Shown here: positions 20,941-29,279 of the stretch, in pieces | How the letters are laid out: the number at the start of each line of letters is the position of its first letter | Position numbering within the stretch: position 1 is the first letter of the stretch | NCBI GenBank assembly: GCA_035651995.1 | Contig: DASRER010000027.1 | Span: 1-64,000 of the forward strand | Source: Terriglobales bacterium | Lineage (GTDB): Bacteria > Acidobacteriota > Terriglobia > Terriglobales > Acidobacteriaceae | DNA length: 64,000 nucleotides | Direction: 5' to 3' | Made by a program: the position numbers and the translations under genes | Notes under the pieces: model-generated | Database searches by the model: none | What the model was told of the DNA's origin: nothing | Seen by the model: only the letters and a program-made list of their open reading frames with translations

Positions 20941-21456
20941 ATGGCGAGCACGATTCAGGAACTGAAGTTGACCAGCTTCGCGTCGTATCTGCCCGCATTC
21001 GAATCCGGAGCAAACTACGAACTGATCTATGAGCAGAACCGGCATCGGGTTTACGCGCTGTCGTTCTGGATGACCGACAACGAGATGGCGGCCGAGGAGC
21101 TGATGGCGCAGGTCTTCCATCGCGCTTTCGCGGCTTCGACCGTGCCTTCGGATGAAATGATCGACCGCGCACTCATTGCCGAGCTGCGCGAGACCGCGCC
21201 TTTGGGCGTCCTCACGCTGGAGTGCTCTCCGGCGGCCGAGGCGCTGAACGTACGCAGCAATGTCATGCGCGTGCACCTGGAGCGCGCCGTCGTGCAGCTC
21301 CCGCCGACCGAGCGCCTCATCTTCCTGATGCACGATGCCGAGTCCTACAGCCACGAGCGCATCGCCCGCACCCTGGGCCTGAGCGCGGATGAATCGCGCT
21401 ACGGCCTGCACCAGGCGCGGCTGCGCGTTCGCGAACTGCTGGCCGGCATGCGCTGA
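20941..21456 (+). CDS. ECF-like RNA polymerase sigma factor
   Basis: This is a 171-residue sigma-70-type protein. Residues 25-65 fit region 2 ('NYELIYEQNRHRVYALSFWMTDNEMAAEELMAQVFHRAF', the helix that contacts core and reads the -10). Residues 115-170 fit region 4 ('AVVQLPPTERLIFLMHDAESYSHERIARTLGLSADESRYGLHQARLRVRELL'), a helix-turn-helix. The region between is longer and more divergent than usual. No anti-sigma factor gene is adjacent. A terminator follows. It could control envelope genes, but nothing here shows its regulon. Confidence 0.8.
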   Translation: MASTIQELKLTSFASYLPAFESGANYELIYEQNRHRVYALSFWMTDNEMAAEELMAQVFHRAFAASTVPSDEMIDRALIAELRETAPLGVLTLECSPAAEALNVRSNVMRVHLERAVVQLPPTERLIFLMHDAESYSHERIARTLGLSADESRYGLHQARLRVRELLAGMR

Positions 21457-21488
21457 ACAAATTTCGGGCCCCTGGGTCCTCTCTCCTG

Positions 21489-21514
21489 GCCCCTCGTCCG
21501 CGAGGGGCATTTTT
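21489..21514 (+). terminator. Intrinsic terminator of the sigma-factor gene
   Basis: An 8-bp stem (GCCCCTCG pairing CGAGGGGC) with a TCCG loop is followed by A and five T. It sits about 30 bp after the stop codon. Confidence 0.88.
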
Positions 21515-21528
21515 CTGCTCTTCAGGGC

Positions 21529-21598
21529 TCACCACGAAGACACGAAGGTACGAAGAAATTGAAGCAATCGGTGTGTCTTTGCCCCTTCGTGGTGAAAG
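21529..21598. repeat. Fold-back repeat, CACGAAGA / CTTCGTGG arms
   Basis: Plus-strand units CACGAAGA, CACGAAGG and TACGAAGA (8-bp period) are followed 30 bp later by the inverse CCCCTTCGTGGTG. The element fills the convergent spacer between the sigma-factor terminator and hpt. Confidence 0.6.
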
Positions 21599-21609
21599 AA
21601 GCGTGCGGA

Positions 21610-22155
21610 TTAGAACAACTCGGGTGGGAGAACGCAGATGTCCGGCAAATTGCGATAGCGCTCGGCGTGGTCCATGCCGTATCCGACCACGAAGTGATCG
21701 GGAATCTGGAAGCCGGTGTAGTCGGCGGTGATCGGCTGCACGCGGCGCGACGGTTTGTCGAGCAGCGCGGCCAGCTTTAGCGCGCGCGGCTGGTGCGCGA
21801 CCAGCAGCTTGCGCAGATAAGTCAGCGTCAGGCCCGTGTCCAGAATGTCCTCCACCAGGATCACGTTCTTGTCGTTCACCGACTGGTCAAGGTCCTTGGT
21901 GAGCCGCACTTCGCCCGAGGAGTGCGCCGCCTTGCCGTAGCTGGAGACGGCGATGAAGTCGAACGTCGCGTCGAGCTGCACCGCGCGCGCCAGGTCGCTC
22001 AGGAAAACCGTGGCGCCCTTCAGCACGCCCACGAAGATGATCGGCTGCCCCGCAAAATCGCGCGTGATCTGCGCGCCCATTTCGTTGACGCGCGCCAGAA
22101 TTTGCGCCCGCGTGAACAACACCTTCAGTTCCGGTTTCACTTGGACAGCCTGCAT
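21610..22155 (-). CDS. hpt: Hypoxanthine phosphoribosyltransferase
   Basis: Hpt makes IMP/GMP from hypoxanthine or guanine and PRPP in purine salvage. The 181-residue length is typical for bacterial Hpt. The PRPP-binding motif is 'VILVEDILDTGLTLTYL' with the acidic pair, the flexible-loop serine-tyrosine is in 'FIAVSSYGKAAHSSGEV', and the purine-binding part is 'IPDHFVVGYGMDHAERYRNLP'. The start is the ATG giving MQAVQV; upstream in-frame starts would extend into unrelated sequence. It is divergent to the UPF0173 gene. Confidence 0.93.
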   Translation of the reverse strand: MQAVQVKPELKVLFTRAQILARVNEMGAQITRDFAGQPIIFVGVLKGATVFLSDLARAVQLDATFDFIAVSSYGKAAHSSGEVRLTKDLDQSVNDKNVILVEDILDTGLTLTYLRKLLVAHQPRALKLAALLDKPSRRVQPITADYTGFQIPDHFVVGYGMDHAERYRNLPDICVLPPELF

Positions 22156-22285
22156 GAGCGCATATTCATAACAGGAACCGCGCGGGCTGGCTAGGCGAAA
22201 TCGTCTTGGAGAAGCAACGGCCAATGAGCGGTCTGCCAACGACCCTCTCCGGTTTACAATCGAACGTTTCGGAGGCCATGCCATC

Positions 22286-22999
22286 ATGCGTGTAGACCTC
22301 AAGGGCGTCCGCATCACCTGGCTCGGACACGCCACCTTTCGCATCGAGACACCCGGCGGCAAGACGTTCATTATCGACCCCTGGGTGATGAACAATCCCG
22401 CCTGCCCGCCCGAGCACAAGAAGCTGAAGAAAGTTGACGCCATGCTCGTCACGCACGGTCACGGCGACCACATCGGCGACGCAGTCGAGATCGCGAAACA
22501 GCACGACCCCGTCGTCGTCGGTATCTACGAGCTGTGCTTGTGGCTGCAGAAGAAAGGCGTAAAGCAGGTCGCGCCCATGAACAAGGGCGGCACGCAGCAG
22601 GTGCTCGACGTGCACGTCACCATGACCACCGCCAACCACTCCTGCGGCATCGACGATGGCGGGCACACCGTTTATGCCGGCGATCCTTGCGGCTACGTGG
22701 TGGAGTTCGAGACCGGCTTGCGCATCTATCACGCCGGCGACACCAACGTCTTCAGCGACATGCACATCATCCACGACCTCTATAAGCCCGACATCGCCAT
22801 GATCCCCATCGGCGACCACTTCACCATGGGCCCGCGCGAAGCCGCCTACGCCTGCAACCTGCTTCAGCCCAAGGTCGTCATCCCGATGCACTTTGGTACA
22901 TTTCCGCTGCTGACCGGAACGCCGGAAAAATTAGGCAAGCTGATCGGCGACCTCGAACTGGAGGTCTGCGAGATGAGCCCAGGTGAAACACTGGCCTAA
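22286..22999 (+). CDS. UPF0173-family metal-dependent hydrolase
   Basis: This 237-residue cytoplasmic protein has the metallo-beta-lactamase fold. Metal ligands are in 'TWLGHATFRIET', 'VTHGHGDHIGDA', 'TTANHSCG', 'IYHAGDTNVFSDM', and the C-terminal 'VIPMHFGTFPLL'. The family (UPF0173/UlaG-like) is widespread and its substrates are mostly unknown. The start ATG has GGAGG at 22270. A possible -10 (TACAAT, 22255-22260) lies in the short spacer shared with hpt. Confidence 0.9.
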   Translation: MRVDLKGVRITWLGHATFRIETPGGKTFIIDPWVMNNPACPPEHKKLKKVDAMLVTHGHGDHIGDAVEIAKQHDPVVVGIYELCLWLQKKGVKQVAPMNKGGTQQVLDVHVTMTTANHSCGIDDGGHTVYAGDPCGYVVEFETGLRIYHAGDTNVFSDMHIIHDLYKPDIAMIPIGDHFTMGPREAAYACNLLQPKVVIPMHFGTFPLLTGTPEKLGKLIGDLELEVCEMSPGETLA

Positions 23000-23009
23000 C
23001 GTAGTTTTT

Positions 23010-23109
23010 GGGATCCTTGTGTTCCTTCGTGCCCTTTGTGTTTAAGCTTTTGGTTTGGCTTTTACAGTTGGTTTTGACTTTGCCGACGACCGACGGCCAA
23101 CGACCGATC
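23010..23109. repeat. Mixed repeat array (CTTCGTG..., then CGACGAC/CAACGAC heptads)
   Basis: The left half has CCTTCGTG-CCCTTTGTG units. The right half has in-register heptads CGACGGC, CAACGAC, ending flush with the start codon of the methyltransferase gene. It is the whole spacer between two co-directional genes. Confidence 0.6.
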
Positions 23110-23745
23110 ATGCCCAACATCACCTATCCCGCCATTGACCAGTATCTGCTCTCACTTCTGCCGCCCCGCGACGCCGTCCTCTCCGCCATGGAAGCCGAAG
23201 CCGCCAGGCGCAACGTCCCGATCGTCGGACCCGCCGTCGGCCGCGTGCTCTGCCAGTTGGCGCAGCTCATCGGCGCCAAATCCGTCTTCGAGATGGGCTC
23301 GGCCATTGGCTACTCCACCCTCTGGTGGGCGCGCGCCGTCGGCGATGGCGGCAAGGTGATCTACACCGACGGCAGCCAGAAAAATGCCGACGAGGCCCGC
23401 CGCAACTTTGAAAAGGCTGGCGTGACCGCGCGAATTGAAGTCAAGGTTGGTGACGCGCTGGAAATCCTCAGCGAGCACAAGGGCCCGTTCGACATCATCT
23501 TCTGCGACATCGACAAGGAAGACTACCCGCGCGCCTTCAGGCTCGCCCTCCCGCGCATCCGCAAGGGCGGCCTGTTCGTAGCCGACAACGTACTCTGGTC
23601 CGGCCGCGTCGCCGATCCTTCCGCCAAACCGGAAGAAAGCACCAGGGCCATCCGGGAGTTCAACCGCCTGCTCTACGCCTCGCCGGAATTGTTCACCACG
23701 ATTCTGCCGCTGCGGGACGGCGTGGCGGTCGCGACGAAGCGGTAA
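23110..23745 (+). CDS. SAM-dependent O-methyltransferase (class I, catechol/caffeoyl-CoA type)
   Basis: The protein has 211 residues from the ATG that follows directly on the heptad array. The SAM-binding region is 'SVFEMGSAIGYSTLWWARAV', with the acidic ribose contact in 'VIYTDGSQ', 'FDIIFCDIDKEDYPRAF' (metal-ligand region of this family) and 'LFVADNVLWSGRV'. Members methylate catechols, caffeoyl-CoA or small phenolics with Mg2+; some YrrM-like members have unknown substrates. There is no ribosome binding site within the repeat, so translation may be weak or depend on an alternative start. Confidence 0.9.
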   Translation: MPNITYPAIDQYLLSLLPPRDAVLSAMEAEAARRNVPIVGPAVGRVLCQLAQLIGAKSVFEMGSAIGYSTLWWARAVGDGGKVIYTDGSQKNADEARRNFEKAGVTARIEVKVGDALEILSEHKGPFDIIFCDIDKEDYPRAFRLALPRIRKGGLFVADNVLWSGRVADPSAKPEESTRAIREFNRLLYASPELFTTILPLRDGVAVATKR

Positions 23746-23753
23746 GACTTAAC

Positions 23754-23818
23754 CACAGAGGACACGGACAAATCACAAAAGGTTTCCTCCGCGCTCCTCT
23801 GTGTCCTCCGTGGTTAGA
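23754..23818. repeat. Fold-back repeat, ACCACAGAGGACACGG arms
   Basis: TTAACCACAGAGGACACGG at the left and CCTCTGTGTCCTCCGTGGTTA at the right are imperfect inverse complements with a short AT-rich centre. The element exactly fills the convergent spacer. Confidence 0.65.
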
Positions 23819-23825
23819 GGTTTGC

Positions 23826-24557
23826 CTAGATCGACTGCACCGGCAGGGCCGTCAAATCCTCCACCAGCCCGACTTCCTTTTGCAGGAACGGCTCGGCATA
23901 CTTCACGCCCACCATCATGCCGTAGAAGCGCGCCATCGCCTCCAGGCGTCCGCGAATTTCGGCCTGGGCAGGGAAGAGCCCGGCGCCGGCCGCCTGGTCC
24001 CCGAACTGTGACTTGTACGCCATCAGCGCCGCCACGCGCGCGTCGAATTGCGCCGTGATGTCCACCACGAACGTCGGCCGCACATCGTGGTACAGCGTCG
24101 CATACACGATCTTGAACGGACGATGCGCCTCGGGCGCCTCCGGCAGATCGAGCTTGCGCAGTCCCGCGAGAAAGCACGCTTCGTACCCCAGCGTCGAGCA
24201 GGTGTAGTGATCGGGATGCCGTCCCTGCCAATACGGCAGAATCACCACGCGCGGCCGCTGCTGCCGGATAACGCGCGCGACCTTCAGCCGGTTCTCCCAC
24301 GTGTTCTCCACCCGGCCGTCGGGAATGTCGAGCGCCTCGCGCCATTGCGCCTTCAGGATGCGCTGCGCCGCCCCGGCTTCCACCGCGCGCTGTTCCGCAG
24401 TCCCCCGCGTGCCCATCTCGCCGCGCGTCAGGTCAAGGATGCCGCAGCGCTTGCCGTGCTCGGCCGCTTTCAGCAGCGTCCCGCCGCAGGTTTGCTCCAC
24501 GTCGTCGCGATGCGCGGCGATGGCCAGAATGTCGAGGCCTCTGTGTCCTTCCTGCAA
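23826..24557 (-). CDS. bshB1: LmbE/PIG-L deacetylase, probable bacillithiol biosynthesis BshB1
   Basis: BshB1 deacetylates GlcNAc-malate to GlcN-malate, step two of bacillithiol synthesis. The zinc site has the A-H-x-D-D pattern in 'LAIAAHRDDVEQTCGGTL' and the later His in 'YWQGRHPDHYTCSTLG'. The wording 'DLTRGEMGTRGTAEQR', 'ARVIRQQRPRVVILPYWQGRHPDHY' and 'VGVKYAEPFLQKE' is closer to BshB1 than to MshB or mycothiol conjugate amidase. TTG is chosen as start (243 residues); longer frames run into the prenyl synthase gene and into repeat sequence. No bshA or bshC is in the window. Other LmbE-type sugar deacetylases remain possible. Confidence 0.8.
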   Translation of the reverse strand: MQEGHRGLDILAIAAHRDDVEQTCGGTLLKAAEHGKRCGILDLTRGEMGTRGTAEQRAVEAGAAQRILKAQWREALDIPDGRVENTWENRLKVARVIRQQRPRVVILPYWQGRHPDHYTCSTLGYEACFLAGLRKLDLPEAPEAHRPFKIVYATLYHDVRPTFVVDITAQFDARVAALMAYKSQFGDQAAGAGLFPAQAEIRGRLEAMARFYGMMVGVKYAEPFLQKEVGLVEDLTALPVQSI

Positions 24558-24622
24558 CCTTCGTGTCCTTTGTGGTTTGCTCTTGCCGTTGACCCTGCCA
24601 CCGGCCAACGACGATCGACGAT
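24537..24622. repeat. Repeat array overlapping the bshB1 start (CTTCGTGTC and CGATCGA heptads)
   Basis: CCTTCGTGTCCTTTGTGG (24559-24576) and CCAACGA-CGATCGA-CGATTTA heptads (24605-24625) fill the spacer between bshB1 and ispA and run up to the ispA stop codon. The bshB1 start codon and first residues lie at the left edge. Confidence 0.55.
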
Positions 24623-25504
24623 TTACTTCTTCCGCTCCACCAGAAACCGCGCCAGCTCCTTCAGGTCGTCCGCCCGCGCGCCGAACTCGTCCAACTCCGC
24701 GCACCCCTGCGCCACCAACTCTGCCGCCATGCGTTCCGATTCAGTCACGCCGAACAACGCGGGATACGTGGCCTTCTCGACCGCAGTATCCTTCCCCGCC
24801 GTTTTCCCCAACTGCTCGGTAGGCTGCGTCACATCAAGCACGTCGTCCGCGATTTGGAATGCCAGGCCGATCGCTTTGCCGAAGTTCCTCAGCCGCGACG
24901 CCTGTTGCTGTGTCGCGCCCGCATACCATCCGCCGCTCACCAGGCTCGCGGTAATCAGCGCGCCGGTCTTGGAACGATGGATCTGCTCCAGCGTCCTCGC
25001 GTCGGGGCGGGTGCGCTCGGCCTCCAGGTCCATTACCTGACCGCCGATCATGCCGCCCACCGTGCCGGTGCCGCGCGCAATTTCTGCGACGATGGCCACG
25101 CGCGCCTCAGCGCCGCAGCGCAGGTTGGCAAGCACTTCGTACGCCTGCGTCTGGAGCGCATCGCCGGCCAGGATCGCCAGCGCCTCGCCGAAAACCTTGT
25201 GGCACGTAGGACGCCCGCGCCGCAGGTCGTCGTTGTCGAGCGCCGGCAAATCGTCGTGGATCAGCGAGTACGTATGCAGCATCTCCAGCGCCGCGCCCAG
25301 GTCTTCGATTCCCGCGGGCAGCGAACCGGTGATCATTTTCCCCGCCTCCATCGCGAGGATCGGCCGCAAGCGCTTGCCGCCGGCAAACACGCTGTGCCGC
25401 ATCGCCTTATGGATGGATTCGGGCGGCTCCGTGGGCGGCGGAATCAGCCGCTCAAGCGCCTCATCGGCCATCTGACGGCCGTGTTCCAGGACCTCGATGA
25501 GCAT
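24623..25504 (-). CDS. ispA: Short-chain polyprenyl (farnesyl/geranyl) diphosphate synthase
   Basis: This condenses IPP with DMAPP/GPP to farnesyl (or geranylgeranyl) diphosphate for quinones, undecaprenyl and hopanoid precursors. It has 293 residues. The first Asp-rich motif is 'IHDDLPALDNDDLRRGRPTCHK' and the second is 'AFQIADDVLDVT'; 'GKRLRP' and 'HSVFAGGKRL' mark the IPP-binding region. The ATG start gives MLIEVLEH; no Shine-Dalgarno is visible, but TATACT lies about 10 bp upstream, suggesting a very short leader. Chain length cannot be fixed from sequence alone. Confidence 0.92.
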   Translation of the reverse strand: MLIEVLEHGRQMADEALERLIPPPTEPPESIHKAMRHSVFAGGKRLRPILAMEAGKMITGSLPAGIEDLGAALEMLHTYSLIHDDLPALDNDDLRRGRPTCHKVFGEALAILAGDALQTQAYEVLANLRCGAEARVAIVAEIARGTGTVGGMIGGQVMDLEAERTRPDARTLEQIHRSKTGALITASLVSGGWYAGATQQQASRLRNFGKAIGLAFQIADDVLDVTQPTEQLGKTAGKDTAVEKATYPALFGVTESERMAAELVAQGCAELDEFGARADDLKELARFLVERKK

Positions 25505-25554
25505 GAGAGGGGGAGTATAACAAGCCAAATCTGACGGCCTGCTCAGCTGGCGAT

Positions 25555-26007
25555 TTGACCATCGCACTCACAAAACCCGAATCGCCAGATCGCCCGCTTC
25601 AGGCATCCAACTCGCCATGCCCCGCCGCGACCCCACCCGCGTCTTCGCCGGTCGGCTCGCTGCTCCCGGGCTTCTCCAACGATCGCGAATTGCTCGACCA
25701 CGTGGGATTTACATCCAGCTTCAGGAGGGAAGAGCGGGAGAAACTTAAAGCAGTGCTGCAACCGCTGGCGCGTGGCAAAGGATTCACCGGTCGCGCCCCC
25801 CGTGTGCACAGCCGCTGGAGCACCGAGCGCAGCGGCGAGTGGGAGGCGCTGGAACCCACACTTGTTTGCGAGGTCAGCTACGACCCCTTCAGCGGCGGCC
25901 GCTTCCGGCACAGCACGCGTTTTCTGTGCTGGCGGCCCGACAAGGGCCCAAAGGAGTGCCGCTTCGACCAGGTCGAGCGCACGGCGGACTTGGGATTTTT
26001 TCCTTAA
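25555..26007 (+). pseudogene. Orphan C-terminal (OB-fold) domain of a LigC-type ATP-dependent DNA ligase
   Basis: The 150-codon frame starts with TTG. From about residue 34 it reads as the end of an ATP-dependent ligase: 'LLDHVGFTSSFRREEREKLKAVLQPL', then 'SGEWEALEPTLVCEVSYDPFSGGRFRHSTRFLCWRPDKGP'. The adenylation domain with its KxDG lysine is absent, and only the divergent ispA start lies upstream. The first 33 codons are low-complexity and unrelated. I read it as a truncation remnant. A short stand-alone DNA-binding protein or in-trans ligase subunit is possible, because the frame is open to its natural end. Confidence 0.65.
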
Positions 26008-26054
26008 GACAGCTTCAGAAGCCCCGCCCGCCTTCGGTCGTCGGGCAAGGTTGG

Positions 26055-26094
26055 TTTTGGCCCACGACCTACGACCTACGACCGACGACTGTTC
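26055..26094. repeat. Heptad array CTACGAC/CGACGAC
   Basis: CCACGAC, CTACGAC, CTACGAC and CGACGAC follow in register (26062-26089). A short inverse CGGTCGTCGGG (26035-26045) lies to the left. The array ends at the stop codon of the next minus-strand gene. Confidence 0.6.
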
Positions 26095-26463
26095 CTACGC
26101 GGCGATGCTCTTCGACAAACTCTGCTGGTGCGTCGCAATCCCCACGATTCCCGGCACATCGTCTGTGGAGCAGCAGTCCACGGCGCCGGCGCGCAGCGCC
26201 TTGGCCCACATCTCCTCGTCGGGAACGCGGTGCGTGCACACGATGGCAAGCTGGCGGAACTGCTCGTGCAGGGCCTCGATCTCACTCATGCTGAGCATTT
26301 CCAGGTCAGCCACCACCACGTCGGCACGATGCCGGGGCACTGCGGCAGAGAGTTCCTCGCGCGAGTTCACCACGCGGATGGCGCGGCAATGCGGCATCAG
26401 GGACAGGGCAAGGCTGGCGGCGGAGGCTGGATCATGCTGCGCGATGATCACGTTCGGACGCAT
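26095..26463 (-). CDS. Stand-alone receiver-like response regulator
   Basis: This 122-residue protein has the size and fold pattern of a single receiver domain. The phosphoacceptor Asp is in 'ADVVVADLEMLSMSE', and a Thr/Ser equivalent lies in 'LAIVCTHRVPDEEMWAKALRAGAVDCC'. The usual acidic pair near the N-terminus is replaced by 'IIAQHDPAS', with a single Asp, and the final conserved Lys is not clear. It may be a degenerate or phosphorylation-independent receiver. It lies 30 bp downstream of xseB on the same strand. Confidence 0.65.
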   Translation of the reverse strand: MRPNVIIAQHDPASAASLALSLMPHCRAIRVVNSREELSAAVPRHRADVVVADLEMLSMSEIEALHEQFRQLAIVCTHRVPDEEMWAKALRAGAVDCCSTDDVPGIVGIATHQQSLSKSIAA

Positions 26464-26492
26464 GGCAATAACTCCTGACTGCCGGTTGGAGG

Positions 26493-26732
26493 TTACTTCC
26501 TGCTGTCAGCCCGCTCGGCGAATGCCTCGTAGGGCTCAGCGTGGAGTTTGCCGTTCTGCTTCATCAGGATTTCCACTTTGCCCTCCGCGTCCTCTAGTTC
26601 CTTGCGGCAGGAATTCGAGAGCTGAATGCCTTCCTCGAACAGTTGGAGCGAGCGCTCCAAAGGAATGTCCCCGCGTTCCAGTTCTCCGAGGATCCGTTCC
26701 AGCCGTTCCAGACACTCTTCAAACTTCGGCAA
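26493..26732 (-). CDS. xseB: Exodeoxyribonuclease VII small subunit
   Basis: XseB partners XseA to degrade single-stranded DNA to oligonucleotides. The protein has 79 residues from a TTG start with GAGAGAGG upstream; longer frames lack support. The domain 'FEECLERLERILGELERGDIPLERSLQLFEEGIQLSNSC' is the hallmark of the family. An extra charged tail ('KLHAEPYEAFAERADSRK') follows. xseA is not in this window, so the two subunits are not encoded side by side. Confidence 0.92.
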   Translation of the reverse strand: MPKFEECLERLERILGELERGDIPLERSLQLFEEGIQLSNSCRKELEDAEGKVEILMKQNGKLHAEPYEAFAERADSRK

Positions 26733-26931
26733 AGTAAAAATTCCTCTCTCACATTGTAAGACGAAGCGGCGCTCATGCAAGTGAAAGTTTGACGAATGTT
26801 CAACAACTTTGGTTGCAGGACCGCTGGACAGGGCGCAAGCCGGCGTACGGACCGCGTAATTGGGAGATCGGCCAATCGGGTTAACCGAACGCAAATCATG
26901 AAGGAAACAAGGTGTCACGACCGACGCGAAG

Positions 26932-26995
26932 GCGAGTGGACTCCTTCGTGCCCTTTGTGGGACTTACGTGTCCTTCGCCGCTGGCTCCTGATCTT
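26932..26995. repeat. CCTTCGTGCCCTTTGTGG repeat unit
   Basis: CCTTCGTG-CCCTTTGTGG and CGTGTCCTTCG occur between xseB and the HMT-MTHFR gene, in the same wording as at 23010 and 24537. Confidence 0.45.
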
Positions 26996-27019
26996 CACTT
27001 ACCCGATGAGAGCGATTCC

Positions 27020-28906
27020 TCAATTACCCGATTTGCTGACGGCCACGCGGTTCGACGCGTCGTTCCCCGTTCCCAGCGCTTCCAGCACGTCCACGGCAGT
27101 CGAGTAGCGGCCGAAGGGCGCTGAGATCTGCGCTCCCTGCACCGTGCCGCGCAGGGCGAGGAGCATTTCTCGCGCGATGGCCACACCCTCGGCACGGGCG
27201 GCTTCCGCGCTGGTCGCCGCGGCCATGCGCTGCATGATCGAGTCGGGCACGGCAACGCGCAATTCGTTCTTCATGAACTCGGCGTTGCGCGCGCTGGTGA
27301 GCGGCCAGATTCCCGCCAGAACCGGGATGCGGCAGTGCTCAATGCGCTTGAGGAAGTTCTCCAGCAGCGCGATGTCGAACACCGGCTGCGTCACGGCGTA
27401 CTCGGCGCCTGCCTCTACTTTGTATTCGAAGCGGCGAATCTCCTCATCAAGATTGGGCACGCCGGGGTTGGCGCCCACGCCGAGCACGAACCCGGTAGCG
27501 GTGCCGATCGGGTTTCCGCCGATATCGAGACCCTGGTTCAGGTTGTGGACAATGTTCACCAACCCGATCGCGTCCACGTCAAAGACCGCAGTCGCATCGG
27601 GATAGTTTCCCAGCTTGGGCGGATCGCCGGTAATGCAGATCAGGTTGTGAATGCCCAGCGCCGAAGCGCCCAGCAGGTCGCTCTGAATGCCAAGCACGTT
27701 GCGGTCGCGGCAGGTGTAGTGCAGCACCGCCTCGATCCCCACCTGCTGCTGCACCAGCAGCGATAGCGCCTGGTTGCTCATCCTCGCCGATGCCCGCGGC
27801 GAATCTGGAATGTTGATGGCGTCCACGCCCACCGACTTCAGGTAGCGCGCGCCTTCCACTTCTTTGGTCGAGTTCGTGCCCGTGGGCGGCACGATCTCCA
27901 CCAGCGTCACGAACTCGCCGGCGGCGATCTTGGCGCCCAGCCGCGAGCGCTTCGCCAGCGGCGGCGCCGTCACTGCCGGCGCGGCCTTTGGCTTGGCGGC
28001 AACCGGTTGCGCGGCCGCGCGCGCCTGGCCCACGCGCAGCCCCTGCCGCATGGCGCGGATGTGCTCGGGCGTCGTCCCGCAGCATCCGCCTACCACTTGC
28101 ACGCCGGCCGCAACGAACTTGCGCGCGTAGCTGGCCATGTACTCAGGCGAGCACAAATAGATGTTCCGGCCCTCCACCGAGCGCGGCATTCCGGCGTTCG
28201 GTTGCGCCGAGAGCGGGCGCGCCGTCACGCGGCGCACGCGCTCCATTGCGTCCAGCATCGCCACCGGACCGACCGAGCAGTTGCAGCCGATGACGTCCGG
28301 CGCCCACGCGTCGAGCCGCTCGCCGAAGATCTCGGGTGAAGCGCCGTCCAGGCAGTTGCCGTCTTCGTCAATCGTCACCTGCGCGATCACCGCCATCGTG
28401 GGATCAACGTCGCGCGCGGCAAGAATCGCCTGGTGGATTTCCTCCAAATACCCGAACGTCTCCAGGACCACCAGGTCAACGCCGCCTTCGCGGAGCGCGG
28501 CAATCTGTTCGCGAAACGCTTCGCGCGCTTCCTCGCGCGACGTTTTCCCCAGCGGCTCCAGGCGCACGCCCATCGGTCCGACCGAGCCGGCAACCCAGGC
28601 GTCGAAGCTCTTGGCCGCCTCGCGCGCAATGCGCGCGCCGGCGCAGTTGATGTCGTGGACCTTGTCGGCCAGGCCGTGGCGCTCCAGGCGGAAGCGGTTC
28701 CCGCCGAAGGTGTTCGTCTCCACCATCTCGGCGCCGGACGTTAGATAATCGTGGTGGATGCCCCGGATGAGGTCGGGCTGCGACAGGTTCAGCTCGTCAT
28801 AACATCGGTTGATGAACACGCCTTTTTCGTAAATCAGCGTGCCCATCGCCCCGTCGCAGACGATGGGGCCGCCCTTTTCCAGACGGGTTTTGAAGCTGCC
28901 GGGCAT
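27020..28906 (-). CDS. Bifunctional homocysteine S-methyltransferase / 5,10-methylenetetrahydrofolate reductase
   Basis: This 628-residue protein couples generation of 5-methyl-THF to methionine synthesis. Residues 1-300 are a homocysteine methyltransferase barrel ('GPIVCDGAMGTLIYEKG', zinc ligands in 'VIGCNCSVGP' and 'VVGGCCGTTPEHIRAM'). After a low-complexity Ala/Pro linker (about 300-325), residues 330-620 are MTHFR ('TLVEIVPPTGTNSTKEVEGA', 'ICITGDPPKLGNYPDA', 'EAGAEYAVTQPVFDIALLENFL'). The architecture is that of the YitJ type. It lies upstream of xseB by about 290 bp. Confidence 0.93.
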   Translation of the reverse strand: MPGSFKTRLEKGGPIVCDGAMGTLIYEKGVFINRCYDELNLSQPDLIRGIHHDYLTSGAEMVETNTFGGNRFRLERHGLADKVHDINCAGARIAREAAKSFDAWVAGSVGPMGVRLEPLGKTSREEAREAFREQIAALREGGVDLVVLETFGYLEEIHQAILAARDVDPTMAVIAQVTIDEDGNCLDGASPEIFGERLDAWAPDVIGCNCSVGPVAMLDAMERVRRVTARPLSAQPNAGMPRSVEGRNIYLCSPEYMASYARKFVAAGVQVVGGCCGTTPEHIRAMRQGLRVGQARAAAQPVAAKPKAAPAVTAPPLAKRSRLGAKIAAGEFVTLVEIVPPTGTNSTKEVEGARYLKSVGVDAINIPDSPRASARMSNQALSLLVQQQVGIEAVLHYTCRDRNVLGIQSDLLGASALGIHNLICITGDPPKLGNYPDATAVFDVDAIGLVNIVHNLNQGLDIGGNPIGTATGFVLGVGANPGVPNLDEEIRRFEYKVEAGAEYAVTQPVFDIALLENFLKRIEHCRIPVLAGIWPLTSARNAEFMKNELRVAVPDSIMQRMAAATSAEAARAEGVAIAREMLLALRGTVQGAQISAPFGRYSTAVDVLEALGTGNDASNRVAVSKSGN

Positions 28907-29047
28907 GCCGCATTTCCGGCTCCGTGCAGGCGCGAACCGGGACTTTCAGCATATCAAATGCAGCGCGTCTCCCCGGTGCGCCGAGGGGGAGTGTCCTGAC
29001 TTGAACTAGGACACGACTCGCGGAAGAATACTGACGCCAACAACGCT

Positions 29048-29070
29048 GGGCTTCAGCCCGGCGTCGGTGG
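29048..29070. repeat. GGGCTTCrGCCmGGCGTCGG repeat, copy 1
   Basis: The 23-bp segment matches 30641-30663 at 21 of 23 positions. Both copies lie in spacers flanking the lipoprotein gene. Confidence 0.6.
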
Positions 29071-29279
29071 AAGCACCGGCCTTTTAGGCCGGTGAAAAAG
29101 CGCCACGAACCGAGGGCTTCAGCCCCGGCTTTTTTCCAAACAACCAAACTTCCGTTGGGCTCCCGCGTTCGCGCCGCGTTCTTTGCGACGCGAACGTGGG
29201 AAAACAACCGTCGCTCGGCGCCGGCAGCGCGCAAGTCGAGCTTCGCCCTGCGTTCTGCCAGGGGTGAAGCCCGCCTTGC

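Noticed and set aside
20793-21032. Short plus-strand frame before the sigma-factor gene
   Set aside because: It begins with TTG, overlaps the sigma gene in another frame and has no protein-like composition.
21529-21598. Possible CRISPR array from repeated CACGAAGA words
   Set aside because: Unit length is 7-9 bp with no spacers, and the arrays are inverted rather than direct. There are no cas genes.
29041-29120. Transposon ends flanking the lipoprotein gene
   Set aside because: The repeat words on both sides are direct, not inverted, and no transposase or target duplication is visible.
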